64,000 nucleotides of DNA from Phyllostachys edulis (GCA_036346405.1 CM070563.1:32374816-32438815), one strand, 5' to 3'; positions 31,970 through 44,336 are shown, counted from the first letter of the stretch. Numbers and translations are program-made. The notes: generated by a model from the sequence alone, not told the origin.

Positions 31970-33149
31970 TTTGATGCTAGTCACACTTGCTCTCATTGTG
32001 AGGATAATAAGATTTAAATGAAAGAAATGACTGAAATGGTTCTTCCTTCTAAATCTGCATCATGTGAAAATTGTCTTAAACTTGCAATGGAGAATGAAGC
32101 TCTAAACAAGACTCTAGAGTAGAAAGCTAAAATTGAACAATCCATGTCCATGACTGCATCCAAGAAAGTTGTTGATTCTGCTTCTTATGCTTTTTTACTG
32201 AAGTTAGGACAAATTTAGATGAGATACAAGAGGTGTTTAGAGTCAAATTCAAAGAGCAAGTGAGTAGGATTGAGAATGCTTCTTATGTATCTTGTGAGGC
32301 TTTAAGGGTTGAGGTAGCTCTTGTTAAAGAAAAGCTTGCTAGGACAATCAAGTCAAATAGGTGTGTCACCTGTAAGGACCTAGCCAAAGAAAATGATTAC
32401 CTCAAAAAGACCCTTGAGAGATTTTTTAGTAGGAAGAATAACCTCAACATGATCCTCGACCAATCTAAGGTGAGTGTGAAGAAAAGTGGCCTAGGATTTA
32501 ATTCCCTAGAGTATTCCAAGAACCATCCACCTAAGATTGCGAGAGTTGTTGAATGTGGTATGTTTGAGGTAGAACCTCCTGAGCCATCCAAAGTAGTTTT
32601 TAGATCTGTAGGTTTTATCCAAACCCCTTCGAGCAAGACAGGTGCTTCTACCTCATCAGGTCAGACCCCTCAAAAGGTCAAGTACCATTGCACCTTCTGC
32701 AAGAAGGATGGCTACATCATTGAGTTCTGCTTCTGTAGAGCCAAAATTGAGAGGAAGGAGAGGATGAGTGCCTTGAGGTCCATTAGAAGAGTTTCTTCAC
32801 CTGCTATAGTCTCTAGAGCCAGGCAGCATGTCTTTCCTGCTAGACATAGGCCTAGGTTCGTAGAGGACTTCTTTGACTTTTTTTGGTGGCTCTAGGCAGC
32901 GCTTTGGGTTAGGGTATCATGAGGAGAGATCACAGGTAGCATCTAGACAGGGGGAGTACCGACCTTTTGGTAGGTCGATTCGGAGAGGTCTAGGTGTTTC
33001 ACATGCGCATTCTTATGATTTTACTCCTAACCATTTTATTGCTACTTCTACTACTTTGCCTAAGCATCGTGTGATTCAGTACTGGATTCCCAAGTCTTTT
33101 ATCACAAACCCCAGTACTGAGACACAGATGTTTCCTGTTCGTGCTCTGT
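31970..33149 (+). pseudogene. SIRE gag tail / gag-pol spacer, broken
   Basis: Continues the helical text in several frames with stops near 31967, 32017, 32121 and 32217. An open 220-codon stretch (32233-32895) holds coiled-coil-like sequence and a second zinc-knuckle-like CTFCKKDGYIIEFC, where the expected histidine is tyrosine. It then breaks at 32895 and leads into the protease at about 33150. Presence of a second knuckle in this place is usual for SIRE elements. Confidence 0.7.
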
Positions 33150-35656
33150 AGGTCCGTCGTGCGAGGAAGGAGGACATATGGCTTGTTGATTTCGGGTGTT
33201 CTCAACACATGATTGGAGATTCTATATGGTTCTCCTCCCTCACACGTGCATCTGGCAATGAATTGATCACATTTGGGGATGCTTCTACTGGGACCGTGAC
33301 AGCCAAGGGCACAGTGTGCGTCAACAACAAATTCATGCTTAAGGACGTCGCTTTGGTAAGTAAGCTGAGGTATAATCAGCTATCTGTTTCTCAGTTTCTT
33401 GATGAGGGTCTAGAAGTAAGGTTTAAGAGTGAAGAGTGTAGAGTTCTAGACTCCTCGGGTGAGCTTGTCTTTGAGATCTCCAGGTTTGAGAGAATCTTTT
33501 GTGTTGATTTCAGTGTCTCTTCTGCTTCCAGTCCTAGATGTCTTGTAGCTTCTGACTCTCATGATCTAGTTTTGTGGCATCATAGACTTGGATACATAGG
33601 CTTTGACCATTTGACCAGAGTCAGTTGCAAGGACTTAATTAGAGGTTTGCCTAAGGTAAAGGCTGTTAGAGACCTTGTGTGCACACCCTATAGACATGGT
33701 AAGATGGTTTCTGCTTCTCATCCATCTCTTACCTTAGTGATGACTGATGGCCCAGGTCAGCTCTTGCACTTAGACACTGTTGGCCCTTCTAGAGTCCAGT
33801 CTGTAGGTGGGAAATGGTATGTGCTTGTGATAGTGGATGATTTCTCCATGTATTCATGGGTTTATTTTCTGGTTTCTGAGGACGAGGCTTTTGGCTATTT
33901 TAGAGAGTTGGTCCTTAGACTAGCTGTTGAGCTTCCTGGAGCTTTGAGAGCCATTAGGAGTGACAATGGGACAGAATTCCAGAACTCTTCCTTTTTCACT
34001 TTCTGCACTGATAGGAGACTTGAGCACCAGTTTTCTTCACCTAGAGTTCCCCAGCAGAATGGTGTTATAGAGAGGAAGAATAGGACCCTTGTAGAGATGG
34101 CCAGAACCATGCTAGATGAGCATAGTACACCTTGGAGGTTTTGGGCTGAGGCAATCTCTACTGCTTGTTATGTATCTAATAGGGTTTTCTTGAGATCATT
34201 GATTGGCAAAACTTCTTTTGAGCTTAGATTTGGTCATAGGCCTAAAGTCTCTCATTTCAAGATTTTTGGTTGCAAATGCTTCATTCTTAAACATGGCAAC
34301 CTGGATAAATTTGAATCAAGATGTTCTGATGGCATTTTTCTTGGACATCCTGCTCATTCTCGTGGCTATCGTGTATTTAATTTGGACACTAACAAAATTG
34401 TTGAGACTTGCGAAGTCACTTTTGATGAGGCTAGTCCTGGTACTAGACCCAATGATGCAGGTACACAGGTTTCTGAGAGCATCTTCGTCGATGACGACTC
34501 TGAGGATGAGGACCCAATCCATCCTCCAATCACTTCTGAGATGGTTGGAGAGCCTGCTTCTACTTCTCCAGTTCTAGCTGAGCAGCCTCCTCCTACCTTC
34601 ACCGACGATGTGAGTGGCTCTACTCCTACCTCCACAGCTCATGAGGTAGAGGCCACTTCTGCACCAGGACCTCCTCTTCACATTCAGCGACAGTATCCAC
34701 CTGAGCAGATGATTGGGGATCTTCATGAGCGAGTCACTCGCTCCAAGTTTATTTATCCTGATTCTCATGCACATTCTGCTTTTGTCGCATCTTTTGAATC
34801 TCGAGATGTCACCCATGCTTTATCGGATTCCTCTTGGGTCAATGCCATGCATGAAGAGCTTGAAAATTTTGAAAGAAATCAAGTCTGGACCTTAGTTGAA
34901 CCCCCACCTAATCACAATGTAATTGGAACAAAATGGGTTTTTAAGAATAAGCAAAGTGAAGATGGGTTGGTAGTTCGCAACAAGGCTAGGCTTGTAGCTC
35001 AAGGTTATTCTCAGGTAGAAGGCTTAGACTTTGAAGAGACCTTTGCTCTTGTAGCTAGATTAGAAGCCATTTGCATTTTGTTAGCATTTGCGGCATCTAA
35101 GGGCTTTAACCTTTTTCAAATGGATGTCAAAAGTGCTTTCCTTAATGGTTTCATAGAAGAAGAGATTTTTGTCAAGCAACCTCCTGGTTTTGAAAATCCC
35201 AAGTTCCCAAACCATGTTTTTAAACTCTCCAAAGCTTTGTATGGATTGAAACAAGCCCCTAGAGCTTGGTATGATAGGCTTAAGAGTTTCTTGCTCAAAC
35301 ATGATTTCAAAATGGGAATGGTCGATAAAACCTTGTTCACTCTCAAGCATGGCAGTGACTTTCTATTGGTTCAGATTTATGTGGATGATATCATATTCGG
35401 TGGTTCTTTTCATGCTTTGGTGTCTAGATTTTCATATTCTATGAGCAGGGAATTCGAGATGAGCATGATGGACGAACTGACTTTCTTCCTTGGTCTTCAA
35501 GTCAAGCAACTGAAAGAAGGTACCTTCATTCATCAAAGTAAGTACACAAAGGACCTTCTTCGGCGCTTTGATATGGGAAGCAGTAGGCCAATGTCTACTC
35601 CCATTACCACATCCACCGTGTTGGACCCTAACGAGGATGGAGAGCTCGTGGACTAA
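33150..35656 (+). pseudogene. Copia protease, integrase and reverse transcriptase (815-codon frame)
   Basis: The protease site reads WLVDFGCSQHM just upstream of 33209, so the usual D-S/T-G is D-F-G. The integrase head has WHHRLGYIGFDHL and then VCTPYRHGK, with the second cysteine of the C-x2-C pair changed to tyrosine. The integrase core shows D in VIVDDFSMYSWVY, D in IRSDNGTEFQN, and E in QQNGVIERKNRTL, all catalytic positions present. A low-complexity acidic spacer follows (34480-34680). RT then has WVFKNKQSEDG, MDVKSAFLNGFIEEEIFVKQ, LYGLKQAPRAWYDRL and the YVDD active site in LVQIYVDDIIFG. The frame stops at TAA 35654. In an active element this polyprotein would copy and integrate the element. 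The altered protease site and the downstream breaks argue against activity. Confidence 0.9.
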
Positions 35657-36328
35657 AAGGAGTACCGCAGCATGATTGGCTCCCTCCTCTACCTCATGCT
35701 TCGAGGCCGGACATACAATTCACTGTATGTTTGTGTGCTCGATTTCAGAATTCCCCTTATGTCTCTCATCGTCAAGCAGTACGTCGCATTTTCAGGTACC
35801 TCCAGGGTACTCTTGACTTTGGACTCTAGTATTTTTCTAATTCTGCTCTCTATTCAGGCTTTTTCTGATGCTGATTTTGCGGGGTATAGAGTGGATAGGA
35901 AGAGTACTTCTAGCACTTGTCATTTCTTAGGTATATCTCTTATCTCTTGGTCTTCTAGGAAACAGTCCTCTGTTGCACAATCCACTGCCGAGGCCGAGTA
36001 TATAGCTGCAGCCAGTAGTTGCTCTCAGGTTCTCTGGATCTTATCTACTCTTCGGGACTATAGGTTGACTTTGGGTAGTGTTCCTCTTTTCTGTGACAAC
36101 ACTATCGCCATAAACATTGCCAAAAACCCAGTGCAACACTCTAGGACCAAGCACATTGACATTCGATACCATTTCCTTAGAGACCATGTTGAGAAGGGTG
36201 ATGTTGTGCTTTACATTGTAGAGTCCGAGCAGCAGGTTGCGGATATTTTCACTAAAGCTCTTGATTCTTCTCGTTTTGCTTCTTTGCGGGGAGAGTTGGG
36301 GGTTATTAGTCCTCTTGGCCTGTTTTGA
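35657..36328 (+). pseudogene. Copia RT C-terminus and RNase H
   Basis: Just after the stop at 35656 the RT tail resumes (MIGSLLYLMLRG). A frame change between about 35720 and 35850 scrambles the usual 'RYLQGT' segment. RNase H is then clear: FSDADFAGYRVDRKSTS, WSSRKQSSVAQSTAEAEYIA and FCDNTIAINIAKNPVQHSRT, ending QVADIFTKALDSSRF and stop at 36328. Catalytic D-E-D positions are present. Separated from RT by a stop and a frame change, it could not be made as one protein. Confidence 0.85.
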
Positions 36329-37686
36329 TGGGGATTTTGCTCTTTTGCATTCATTGTATCATAATGTATTTAAAAAAATTCAGCAACTTGCATTGTAATA
36401 TAAACTTGTGGAGCCTTGATTATTATCCCTGTATGACATGATTTCATGCTTTATATCCTGCCATGTCATGTGCAAGTTTGCTAGATTTCTTTTATGGCTT
36501 TTCATGTATAGCTTAGCTTTTGCCATGCTAGCTTTATTATATATGAGAAAATTGAATCAAAACATGACTTGTTGGATCTTATGACTAGTTTTGCTATAGT
36601 GATCCTCTCATGATTCATGCCATGTCATATAGGCTAAATTGAGTCTTGAACTTAATCTGAGTTTTGAATTAAGCTATGCAAGTTCTTAAGTCAAGAAAAT
36701 GAAAAATTGAGTTTTTCTGTGCGAAAAAACTGATCTCACCAAGTCTTTCTCATGAGATGGCCTGCCATTGCACAAGGCATGAACTCAAGGGGAGTTTGGG
36801 ATGACCTAGACCACCCTTTTAAGCTTTTTGCTTGAGATGGTCGCGGCAAGGCTTGAGATCTAGCACAATGCTAAGCAAACAAATTGTCAATTGGTTGAAA
36901 CTTAGGAGGCAGTTGTGGATGGCTCCTAGTCCAGGACTTGTTTAACTAAGATAAAACCAAAAAATTTCAGCAAAATGCTCAATGTGCCAAATTCCAAATG
37001 CTTGAACAAATTAATTCATCATTGAACTCATAGTGCTCAAAATTGACTCATTTTCTAGTTTCTGGGCTCCATTTTGCTTATAGACATGGCTTGACTCATT
37101 TTTGGATATCTTTAGTTAAACTATAATCTTGAGCACCTTGCCATGTTACCAATTCATTTAATTTCATATTATTGCTATTTTGGTCTTAGCTTTGTTGTAC
37201 CTATCTTGCCATGATAAAACATAGCTTCTTCACATCATATGGCTTGGTGTAATACTTATACAGTCTTCTTGGATAATCTTCATGGCTCCTTTTGCTAAAT
37301 AAAAAAAACTAAAAAATTGCACAACTGCAGCCATTCCATGTCATTCATGCTCTGTCTTCCTCCATGCAACTTGATGACTCCATTGTCAAAGGGGGAGAAA
37401 ATTTGATAAAAATGCTGTTTTGGTTTAGGTCATATTGAAAACTTACTCTTTCTTTGGGACCTTAAGTGAGGTTTTTGATTCGTTTCTGGATTTTTGAAGC
37501 TCTCTTGACTTCTTCTGCCTTATCTCTCTTGCTGAAGCTATTTTGAAGCCAACTTGGTCATTTCCTTGCATTCACTTGCTTTTAGGACCAAGTTGTGCCT
37601 TTGTGCGAAAAACTGATTTCTTTTACTTTCAAATATCAAAACATTCATTTTTGAAAAATTGCCAATGTGTTTATCAAGGGGGAGAT
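36329..37686 (+). other. SIRE 3' non-coding region with two polypurine tracts
   Basis: About 1.36 kb, AT-rich, with no domain-bearing frame and no env-like gene. AAAGGGGGAGA lies at 37389 and AAGGGGGAGA at 37677, the latter directly before the 3' LTR. The downstream tract is the one adjacent to the LTR; the upstream one is a near copy. Confidence 0.75.
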
Positions 37687-38925
37687 TGTGAACATCATGA
37701 GGATATGCTCATGATCTTAGGTGATGTTACAATTGGCAATTTGGTTGAAGGTTTGTTGGATTTCCTTTTTTTCAGAAAGTTTCAGCAAAGTGTCAGGATA
37801 ATCGGTAGTACGGCCGTGTTGTGGACGGTATTACCACAGTACGGTATGACCGCAAAAGTGGAGCGGAACTACCGCAAGTCATTTTGACCATAGGATTCCT
37901 TGAGACGTCCGATTGAAATCGGACGGTCTTAAATCTTGTGAACTTTCGGACCGCCAAATAGTGCCAAAATACGACGGCTAAAACACGTGGTCCGATCGGC
38001 CGAGTTGATCTGGAGCGTCCACGTGGCAGGGTAGTTGCTTCTGAGTGATTTGCGGATTTTGTGGAGCGGTAGTACCGTAGTATATATGGCGGTAGTACCG
38101 GATCACGGTAACACCGTTGTTTACCTTGTGGTATGGAAATCACAGAGAGCATGTTTTTGAGGAGTCTTGGTTCTTCCCTGTTAGCGGTACGACCGCAATG
38201 TTGAGAGCGGTACTACCGGGTATTACACGGCGGTAGTACCGCATTTGCTGAGAATTTTTGGTATCTTGAAAATCTGATTTGGGATAGGTCATATCCTTGT
38301 TTGTCAATGCATATGTGTTGCATATTGCATGTTTTGTGCTAACATGGGTCAAGTTGTGAGAACTTGTTCCCGGAGACGATTTCTTTGTCTATTGCTGTGC
38401 AGGTGGCTTGCAGGCCAATGACGGTCGACGGCGAGGAGGATCGGAACTAAGGTTGGAGAGCTAAGGTCCAGAACGATCATGGATGCTGGGTGAGGTCAGG
38501 TGACTCAAGCGTGGCGCAAAATGGATGAGGTTGATCGAACGGGCAGTTCGATGCAGCTGGTAGGATCAAGCGGCGCGGGGGTCGGTGCATGTGCCTTGGT
38601 GGTTCCGGTGGGATCCGGACGGGAGAGACTTGCCGACATGATGAGAGTCGTTGATCAACCTACACGTGGTGAAGCAGGCGATTGCTTTGACAAGATTGGA
38701 CTCGGTCCATGGAGAAGAATCGAGAAGGGGTATTTTGGTAATTTCACCAAATACCACCTTTGTGATCTCTTGGCTATACCGCGGCGCAGGTCGGCGCTTG
38801 GAGAAGCAGTTTAGGTCAAGCGAAGATGAAGACGACGCTTTGAGTAGCGTGCATGTGTTAACCCATTGTGTGTTAGAGTGTAATGGGTGCCCTAAGTAGA
38901 ATATTCCCTAGATGCTAGCCTCCAC

Positions 38926-38933
38926 TATATAAA
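38926..38933 (+). promoter_or_regulatory. TATA box of the SIRE 3' LTR
   Basis: TATATAAA, homologous to 29618-29625. The solo-LTR insertion begins 17 bp downstream, between the TATA box and the likely transcription start. Confidence 0.7.
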
Positions 38934-38950
38934 GACTTGGGTGATGTGTG

Positions 38951-41183
38951 TGTAACACCCCAGCCTGACAAAGGCCTGAAATGCTACTAAAATTAAATTA
39001 AACAAAACTAAACTAAGACCACTTACCAAATTTTTCAGCAGAACCTCCTTTGTATAGTTAACTATACCGAGGTTTCAGCAATTAAATATAACATTAACAA
39101 TAATTCAATATACAAATTCATCAAAGCATGCAAGATAGTCTATTCTGATAAAACAATAATAAGCATAATCCAAATTCGCTAATCTCATTATTACAAATAA
39201 GCCAAAGCATTCAACCAAAGTTATGAGTGAATCTCAATCGGTTTGCTTATTTATAAAATATGAACTAAATGCCACTCTTTCTTTAGGATGAAAGGTAGTG
39301 AGTGCATTCCAACAAAACTACTCCCTCCCATGCATGCCGTTCTTTCCTGTGGTACCTAAAACACAACAAAGCAAGGGTGAGTCTAACGACTCAGCAAGTA
39401 TAATTAAATGGCATTAACAACATACAAACATGTAACTCATCAACTATACTTCACAAAACCATATATCATTCACTTTTCACACGCATGCTATGCAATATGC
39501 TCAACATGATCTTTTCCTTATCTTTCCTTTGTGCATTTTACGGTAATGCAAAGTGCGCATCCGTCGATGCACACCCATGCCTGCCCTCAGTGCAGGGGAC
39601 CAATGCCCATACTCTGCGTGTATGGGGACCTAAGCCCATGCTCTTCAAGCATGGGGACCTTTAACCCGTCATAATCATGACGGGACCTCAACAATGGCCT
39701 GGTCATCACATGACCAAGCTTCAATATGCCATCATGATGCATATGTATGAAATTTCACATTAATAGAAACATGCATCTGCAGCAACATTACATATGAATA
39801 ACCTATTCATACTACAATTGCTCAATCATCAACTTCATAGCATTCAAACATCCATGGATAATACATAACTCATTTCACAAGACACCATGAACATTACCAA
39901 ACATACCATCATAACAATCATGAATAGCACAAATACTACTAGTGTCTATCAAACCATGCCATTCAATAATATCTTTTATATCCATCACTATACTTGCCTT
40001 AACCGCGAGAGAACGAGGGATGTGCAGAAGGTGCTGCCCCCGGTACCAGTCCACCACCTGAATAATAATTATAACGCATGCTAAGACACAGCAGCGGACC
40101 AAAACAAACTAAATAACAACAACCAGGAACTCACAAAAACATCTAACTCGATCCCATCCCAAATTCCTAAACGTCGATCTGTCCCCTCGGTGGACAGTCA
40201 AATTCAAAATTCCATATCTATTGGTACATGAGTCCAAATAAGATGTTCTTAGACTTTATGGAAAGGTAATTAAATTCTCCAACTAAGTCTAGTTGGTGAG
40301 CCTCACTAAATCGGCCAAATAATACCCCTACCAGGCCAGTTAATAAAACATCAATTTCACGTTGGACTCTCTGGACAGAGAACTAAAACCACCATAACTT
40401 TTGCTACCAGTATCCAAATCTTGCGTTCTTTAGCTTTCTGGAAAGGTATAGAAATTACCTACATTTTTCGTTATAATGAGATCCTCTAATTGCTTCTTTA
40501 ACTAATGTTTTAACTCAGTTTTCTACAGACTGTCAGAATGCTGACAGATTAGCAGAACAGCGACACTAAATAAATCATAACTTCTTCTAAAGGGGTCCAA
40601 ATTATGTGTTCTAGCACTTCACGGAAAGATGGCAACGTCCTCTACAATACTCTAAGAGATGTCCAGATCTAATTCTGTCTTAAAACACATGAAAACCTCG
40701 ATCTCCTCTAATCTGTCCTGAGCAACCCTAAATACCGACATTGCTAGAACGACTAATTGAACATCTAAACAAAGGGGAACGAAGTTTACCCGAGGTGAGG
40801 TGCTGAAGATCACGCGCAGCCCGTGAACCTACCTCTTGCCTCTATTCTCTTCCTTTGGCCGAACAACCCAAGTGGTTAGCACCGGAGATGGCAGCGAGGT
40901 GAGCTCGGTTGGGGGGGGAGATGGTGCCGCAAGGGGAATGAAGAGGATGGGAGGCTACTATTCACGGCAACACTGTAGCAATGGCGGCGATAATGTAGCA
41001 CGTTGTGCTACAGTAACCCCCTTAGGGTTTTCCCCTCTCCCTTCTTCTTTTGTTGGTGGTCAGCCCACCTCTTGGTTATGGGCCGAAGGCCTATATCTAT
41101 TTCCTTCATTTTTCTTTATAAATTCAAATTATTAATCATTTTCTAATTCATTAAATACTCATTTAATAAAATGGGATATTACA
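38951..41183 (-). mobile_element. Gypsy solo LTR (2233 bp), minus orientation, GTGTG target duplication
   Basis: Ends are TGTAACACCCC (38951) and GGGATATTACA (41183). GTGTG stands at 38946-38950 and again at 41184-41188, an exact duplication. On the minus strand it begins TGTAATATCCC, the same start as the Tekay-type LTR at 20166, so a chromovirus LTR is likely. There is no coding sequence. It holds a run of five small hairpins at 39580-39716. The frames at 39875-40102 and 40836-41135 have no recognisable domain. Confidence 0.9.
39580..39716. repeat. Row of five consecutive short hairpins
   Basis: Stems with short loops follow one another: CCTGC/GCAGG (39580-39596), CCCATA/TATGGG (39606-39626), CCCATGCT/AGCATGGG (39635-39655), CCCGTCAT/ATGACGGG (39665-39684) and TGGTCAT/ATGACCA (39700-39716). 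They are separated by 'gacctaag'-like linkers. Stems differ in sequence while the layout is constant. Confidence 0.85.
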
Positions 41184-41931
41184 GTGTGCATGGGTGGAAC
41201 GACAGTAGGAGAAAAACCCTTGTTTGGTTTTAGGGTTTGGAGAGCTAGGGTTTAGGGATTGACTGATCTTATGGTCATGTACTGAGTTGTGTCCTCCAAG
41301 ATGGAGAGGCTATAAACATGAAACTTCAATCTCTATTCAATGCAAGCAGATTTCAAAGATGAAGTCTTGTTCATTCTTGTTCTCTGTTCTTGCACTCTAT
41401 TTTGATGTTTTGGTGCTTTTTGATGATCCTTCTGTTTTCTGTTGAATCCTTTGGTTGATCTAGCTTACTGTGACTTATGGGAGACCATATGAGATCATCT
41501 AGATCATCCACAACCCACAAGCAAGTCTAGGATCATAGTTTGTTTCTTATCTCAGTTTTGAGCTGATCTTTACCAAATTTGAAAAAGGTCAAAACTTTAT
41601 CGTGGATCTGCTAAATAGTTGATTGAAATAGGATTCTGACCTTCTGGTGAAGACTTGTTTCAAGTTTCATAGGTTTTAGTTGGACGAATCAAAAGTTGTG
41701 TCGATTTTATATTTGATTTTCTGCTGTCGGCAAGAACTTCAGGAAAATCGGTCATACCGCATCATGGATAGCGGTAGTAGCGCAATGCGGTAGTACAGCC
41801 CCCATAACGGCGGTAGTACTGATTTTGGTATTTATTCAGCAGAGTTTCTGTTTTTTTTTGTGGTCTTTGGGGTTTGCAAAAATTGTTTGTGCTCCTATTC
41901 ACCCCCTTCTAGTCGTCTTTCCGGTCCTACA

Positions 41932-42900
41932 GGTTGTGAAGTATTAAGTTTTCTAGATGCATACTCTGGTTATCATCAGATTAGTATGTGTTTAGATGAT
42001 GAATAAAAGACCGCATTTATTACAACCTTTGAGGATGTCAAGAGGTACCTTACAAGTGCTCCTGTTTTGGTTTCTCCGAAACCAGAAGAGACGCTCTTAA
42101 ATTATCTAGTTGTCACGCCACAGGTAGTGAGCACAGTATTGGTCGTAGAACGTGAAAATGTTCAATGACCAGTTTACTATGTAAGTAAAGTTTTATACGG
42201 GCCTAAGGAGCGATACCCTTAGCTTCAAAAAATTCTATATACCCTCCTTATGCCTTTGAGGAAACTACGGCATTATTTTCAGGTGCACAAGATAATTGCA
42301 CCATCTAAGTTTCCCTTAGGAGTGGTCCTCTAGAGCATGGAAGCAGCGGGACGTATGTCAAAATGGTTAGTAGAACTTGGGGATTTTGACTGCCATTTCG
42401 TATCCCGCATGACCATTAAATCCCAGATCTTGGCAGACTTTATCGCTGAATGGATAAATCCTGAACCTATTTAGGATCCTCAGTACGATACCCACGACCA
42501 GTGGACGATGCACTTTGACGGGTCGCTTACGTTGAGTGGCTCAAGGGCCAGGGTGGCCTGGAATCTCCTACCGGAGAGACCTTAAAGTATGCTATTAAAT
42601 TACACTTTCCTACCACTAACAACGTGGTAGAATACAAAGGTTTGTTGGTTAGCATATGAGTAGCAAAAGCGCTCAGGATTCGACAACTACTCGTGACAGG
42701 AGACTCTCAACTAGTCATGAATCAGGCCGGAAAAGAGTACTAGTGCTCTAATCCGACCATGTATCAGTACTTATTAGAAGTCCGAAGGCTTGAAAAGCAC
42801 TTTTTGGGTTTCCAATTGCAATCCCTCGAAAGGATAATTTTCTCGCTGGCCAGTTAGCTCGAATAGCCTCTTCCCGATCTCAAGTACCATAAGGAGTCTT
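41932..42900 (+). pseudogene. Tat reverse transcriptase (C part) and RNase H, with an internal deletion
   Basis: The RT resumes after the SIRE element as GCEVLSFLDAYSGYHQISM, then a TAA at 42004, then KTAFITTFE. It jumps directly to DVKRYLTSAPVLVSPKPEE, the connection domain. The stretch that should hold MPFGL and the YVDD active site (about 150 residues in relatives) is gone. RNase H follows (WTMHFDGSLTLSGSRA, about 42500-42570) and then decays in frame. The enzyme cannot have been active since this deletion. Confidence 0.85.
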
Positions 42901-42901
42901 C

Positions 42902-44225
42902 TTGGAGCAGATCCAGAAGCCACCTCTGGTCGAAGCACCAGAAACACCTCCTGTTGAGACAGCATCTCTAGAGTACGAGGATACCTACATGAATCTCATC
43001 TACGAGTATCTTTGGAAGGGTACACTACCCGATGATGATCTCGAGGTAGATCATTTATCCCAGAAGGCCAAAATGTATACTTTGGTCGAAGGAGTCCTCT
43101 ATAAAAGAGGTACTCAAGGGGTTCTCATGCGATGCATATCGCAGAAAGAAGGATTAAATCTCCTTCATGACAAACACGGGGGTATCTGTGGAACTCATGC
43201 TTCTTATATAACGCTGGTCGGTAAAGCCTTCCGGTAAGGTTTTTATTGACCAACGGCCCTCCATGATGCCAAAGAGTTGGTTCAAAAATGTGTACAATGC
43301 CAATTTCATAGCAGATAAATACACCAACCGGCTTAGTCATTGCAAACTATTCCTCTTTCATGGCCTTTTTGCGACTTGTGGTCTCGACATCCTAAGGTTG
43401 TTCCCAAAAGCACCAGGGGGCTTTGAGTTCCTTTTTGTGGCTATTGATATGTTTACAAAATGGATTGAAGCCAAACATATGACCAGGATAACAACGGAAT
43501 TCACAAAAAGGTTCTTGATGAGAAGCATAACTACTCGATTTGGTGTTCCTAGTCAAATAATTACAAATAATGGTAAACAATTTCCGAGCGCAAAATTTCA
43601 GGAATTTTGCGACGAGTTGGGTGCCAAGTTATGTTATGCTTCTATCGCCCACCCACAAAGTAATAGGGCAATCGAAAGAGCGAATGGCCAAATAATGCAG
43701 GACATAAAAATCCGAGTGTTCGACCAGCTTATCAAGCGCTCGGGGGCTTGAGTACAAGACTTACCCTCAGTATTATGGGCAGTTCGCACGACTGCAAGTC
43801 GGGCTACAGGTGAAACACCTCTTTTCCTAGTTTTTGGGGCTGAAGCCATGAATCTACTAGAACTAAAGATCTGGTCGACAAGGGTCGAAACCTTCAGGTA
43901 CTCTACCCAGAAACAACTTCAAGCAGATGACATCAACCTGCTCAAAGAGAAGAGGAATCAAGCCCTAATCCGTTCAGTGGTTTACCAACAAGCTCTGCGC
44001 AAATACTACGATCGTAAGGTCCAACCTCATAGCCTTGCTGTAGGTGACTTGGTATTGAAGAAAATTCAATCTCAGTCTAATCGGAATAAGCTTTTCCCCA
44101 AGTTGGAAGGTCCTTACATAGTGGTCGAAGTTACGCGACTAGGTTCGGTACGACTGGCAATAGAAGATGGCCAGGTTCTCTCCAATTCTTGGAACATCAA
44201 CCAGTTACGTAAATTTTATGTGTAA
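42902..44225 (+). pseudogene. Tat integrase
   Basis: Open from 42902 (LWKGTLPDDDLEVDHLSQKA, then MYTLVEGVLYKRGTQGVLMR), it breaks near 43237, where the zinc-binding H-H-C-C module ends with VQKCVQCQFHS. The core resumes: GLDILRLFPKAPGGFEFLFV with the first catalytic D, IITNNGKQF where the second D is N, and SNRAIERANGQI with the E. A TGA at 43749 follows. The C-terminal part (43848-44225) reads YYDRKVQPHSLAVGDLVLKK and LEGPYIVVEV. Two breaks and the lost catalytic D make it inactive. Confidence 0.85.
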
Positions 44226-44336
44226 CTCCTTACTATATTAATAAAGTTTCAGGTTTCTTCACTCTTTATTGTCTTACTTTTGAGTAGTGCTTGGATAGTC
44301 TTTCGATCATTTTTATACACTCAGTTTTTCTTTACA

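Larger units (their letters stand above)
28363..41931 (+). mobile_element. SIRE/Maximus-type copia element, plus strand, 13.6 kb including a nested solo LTR
   Basis: LTRs start TGTGAACATCATGAGG and end GGTCCTACA. The order is 5' LTR, initiator-Met primer site, long gag, protease, integrase, RT, RNase H, 1.36 kb of non-coding sequence, polypurine tract, 3' LTR. The copia order (integrase before RT) is clear. LTR starts differ by about 5% over the first 170 bp by eye, so it is younger than its Tat host. Without the nested solo LTR it would be about 11.3 kb, usual for SIRE elements. Confidence 0.9.
37687..41931 (+). mobile_element. 3' LTR of the SIRE-type element, split by a solo LTR
   Basis: Starts TGTGAACATCATGAGG and ends GGTCCTACA before the GGTTG flank. 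The LTR sequence itself is 37687-38950 plus 41184-41931; the middle is an inserted solo LTR. The split falls just after 'ataaagacttgggtg', 12 bp beyond the TATA box. Confidence 0.9.

Noticed and set aside
36329..37686. Possible env-like gene between SIRE pol and the 3' LTR
   Set aside because: No frame with a signal peptide, membrane segment or useful length is present. The only frame (37543-37887) runs into the LTR and is not envelope-like.
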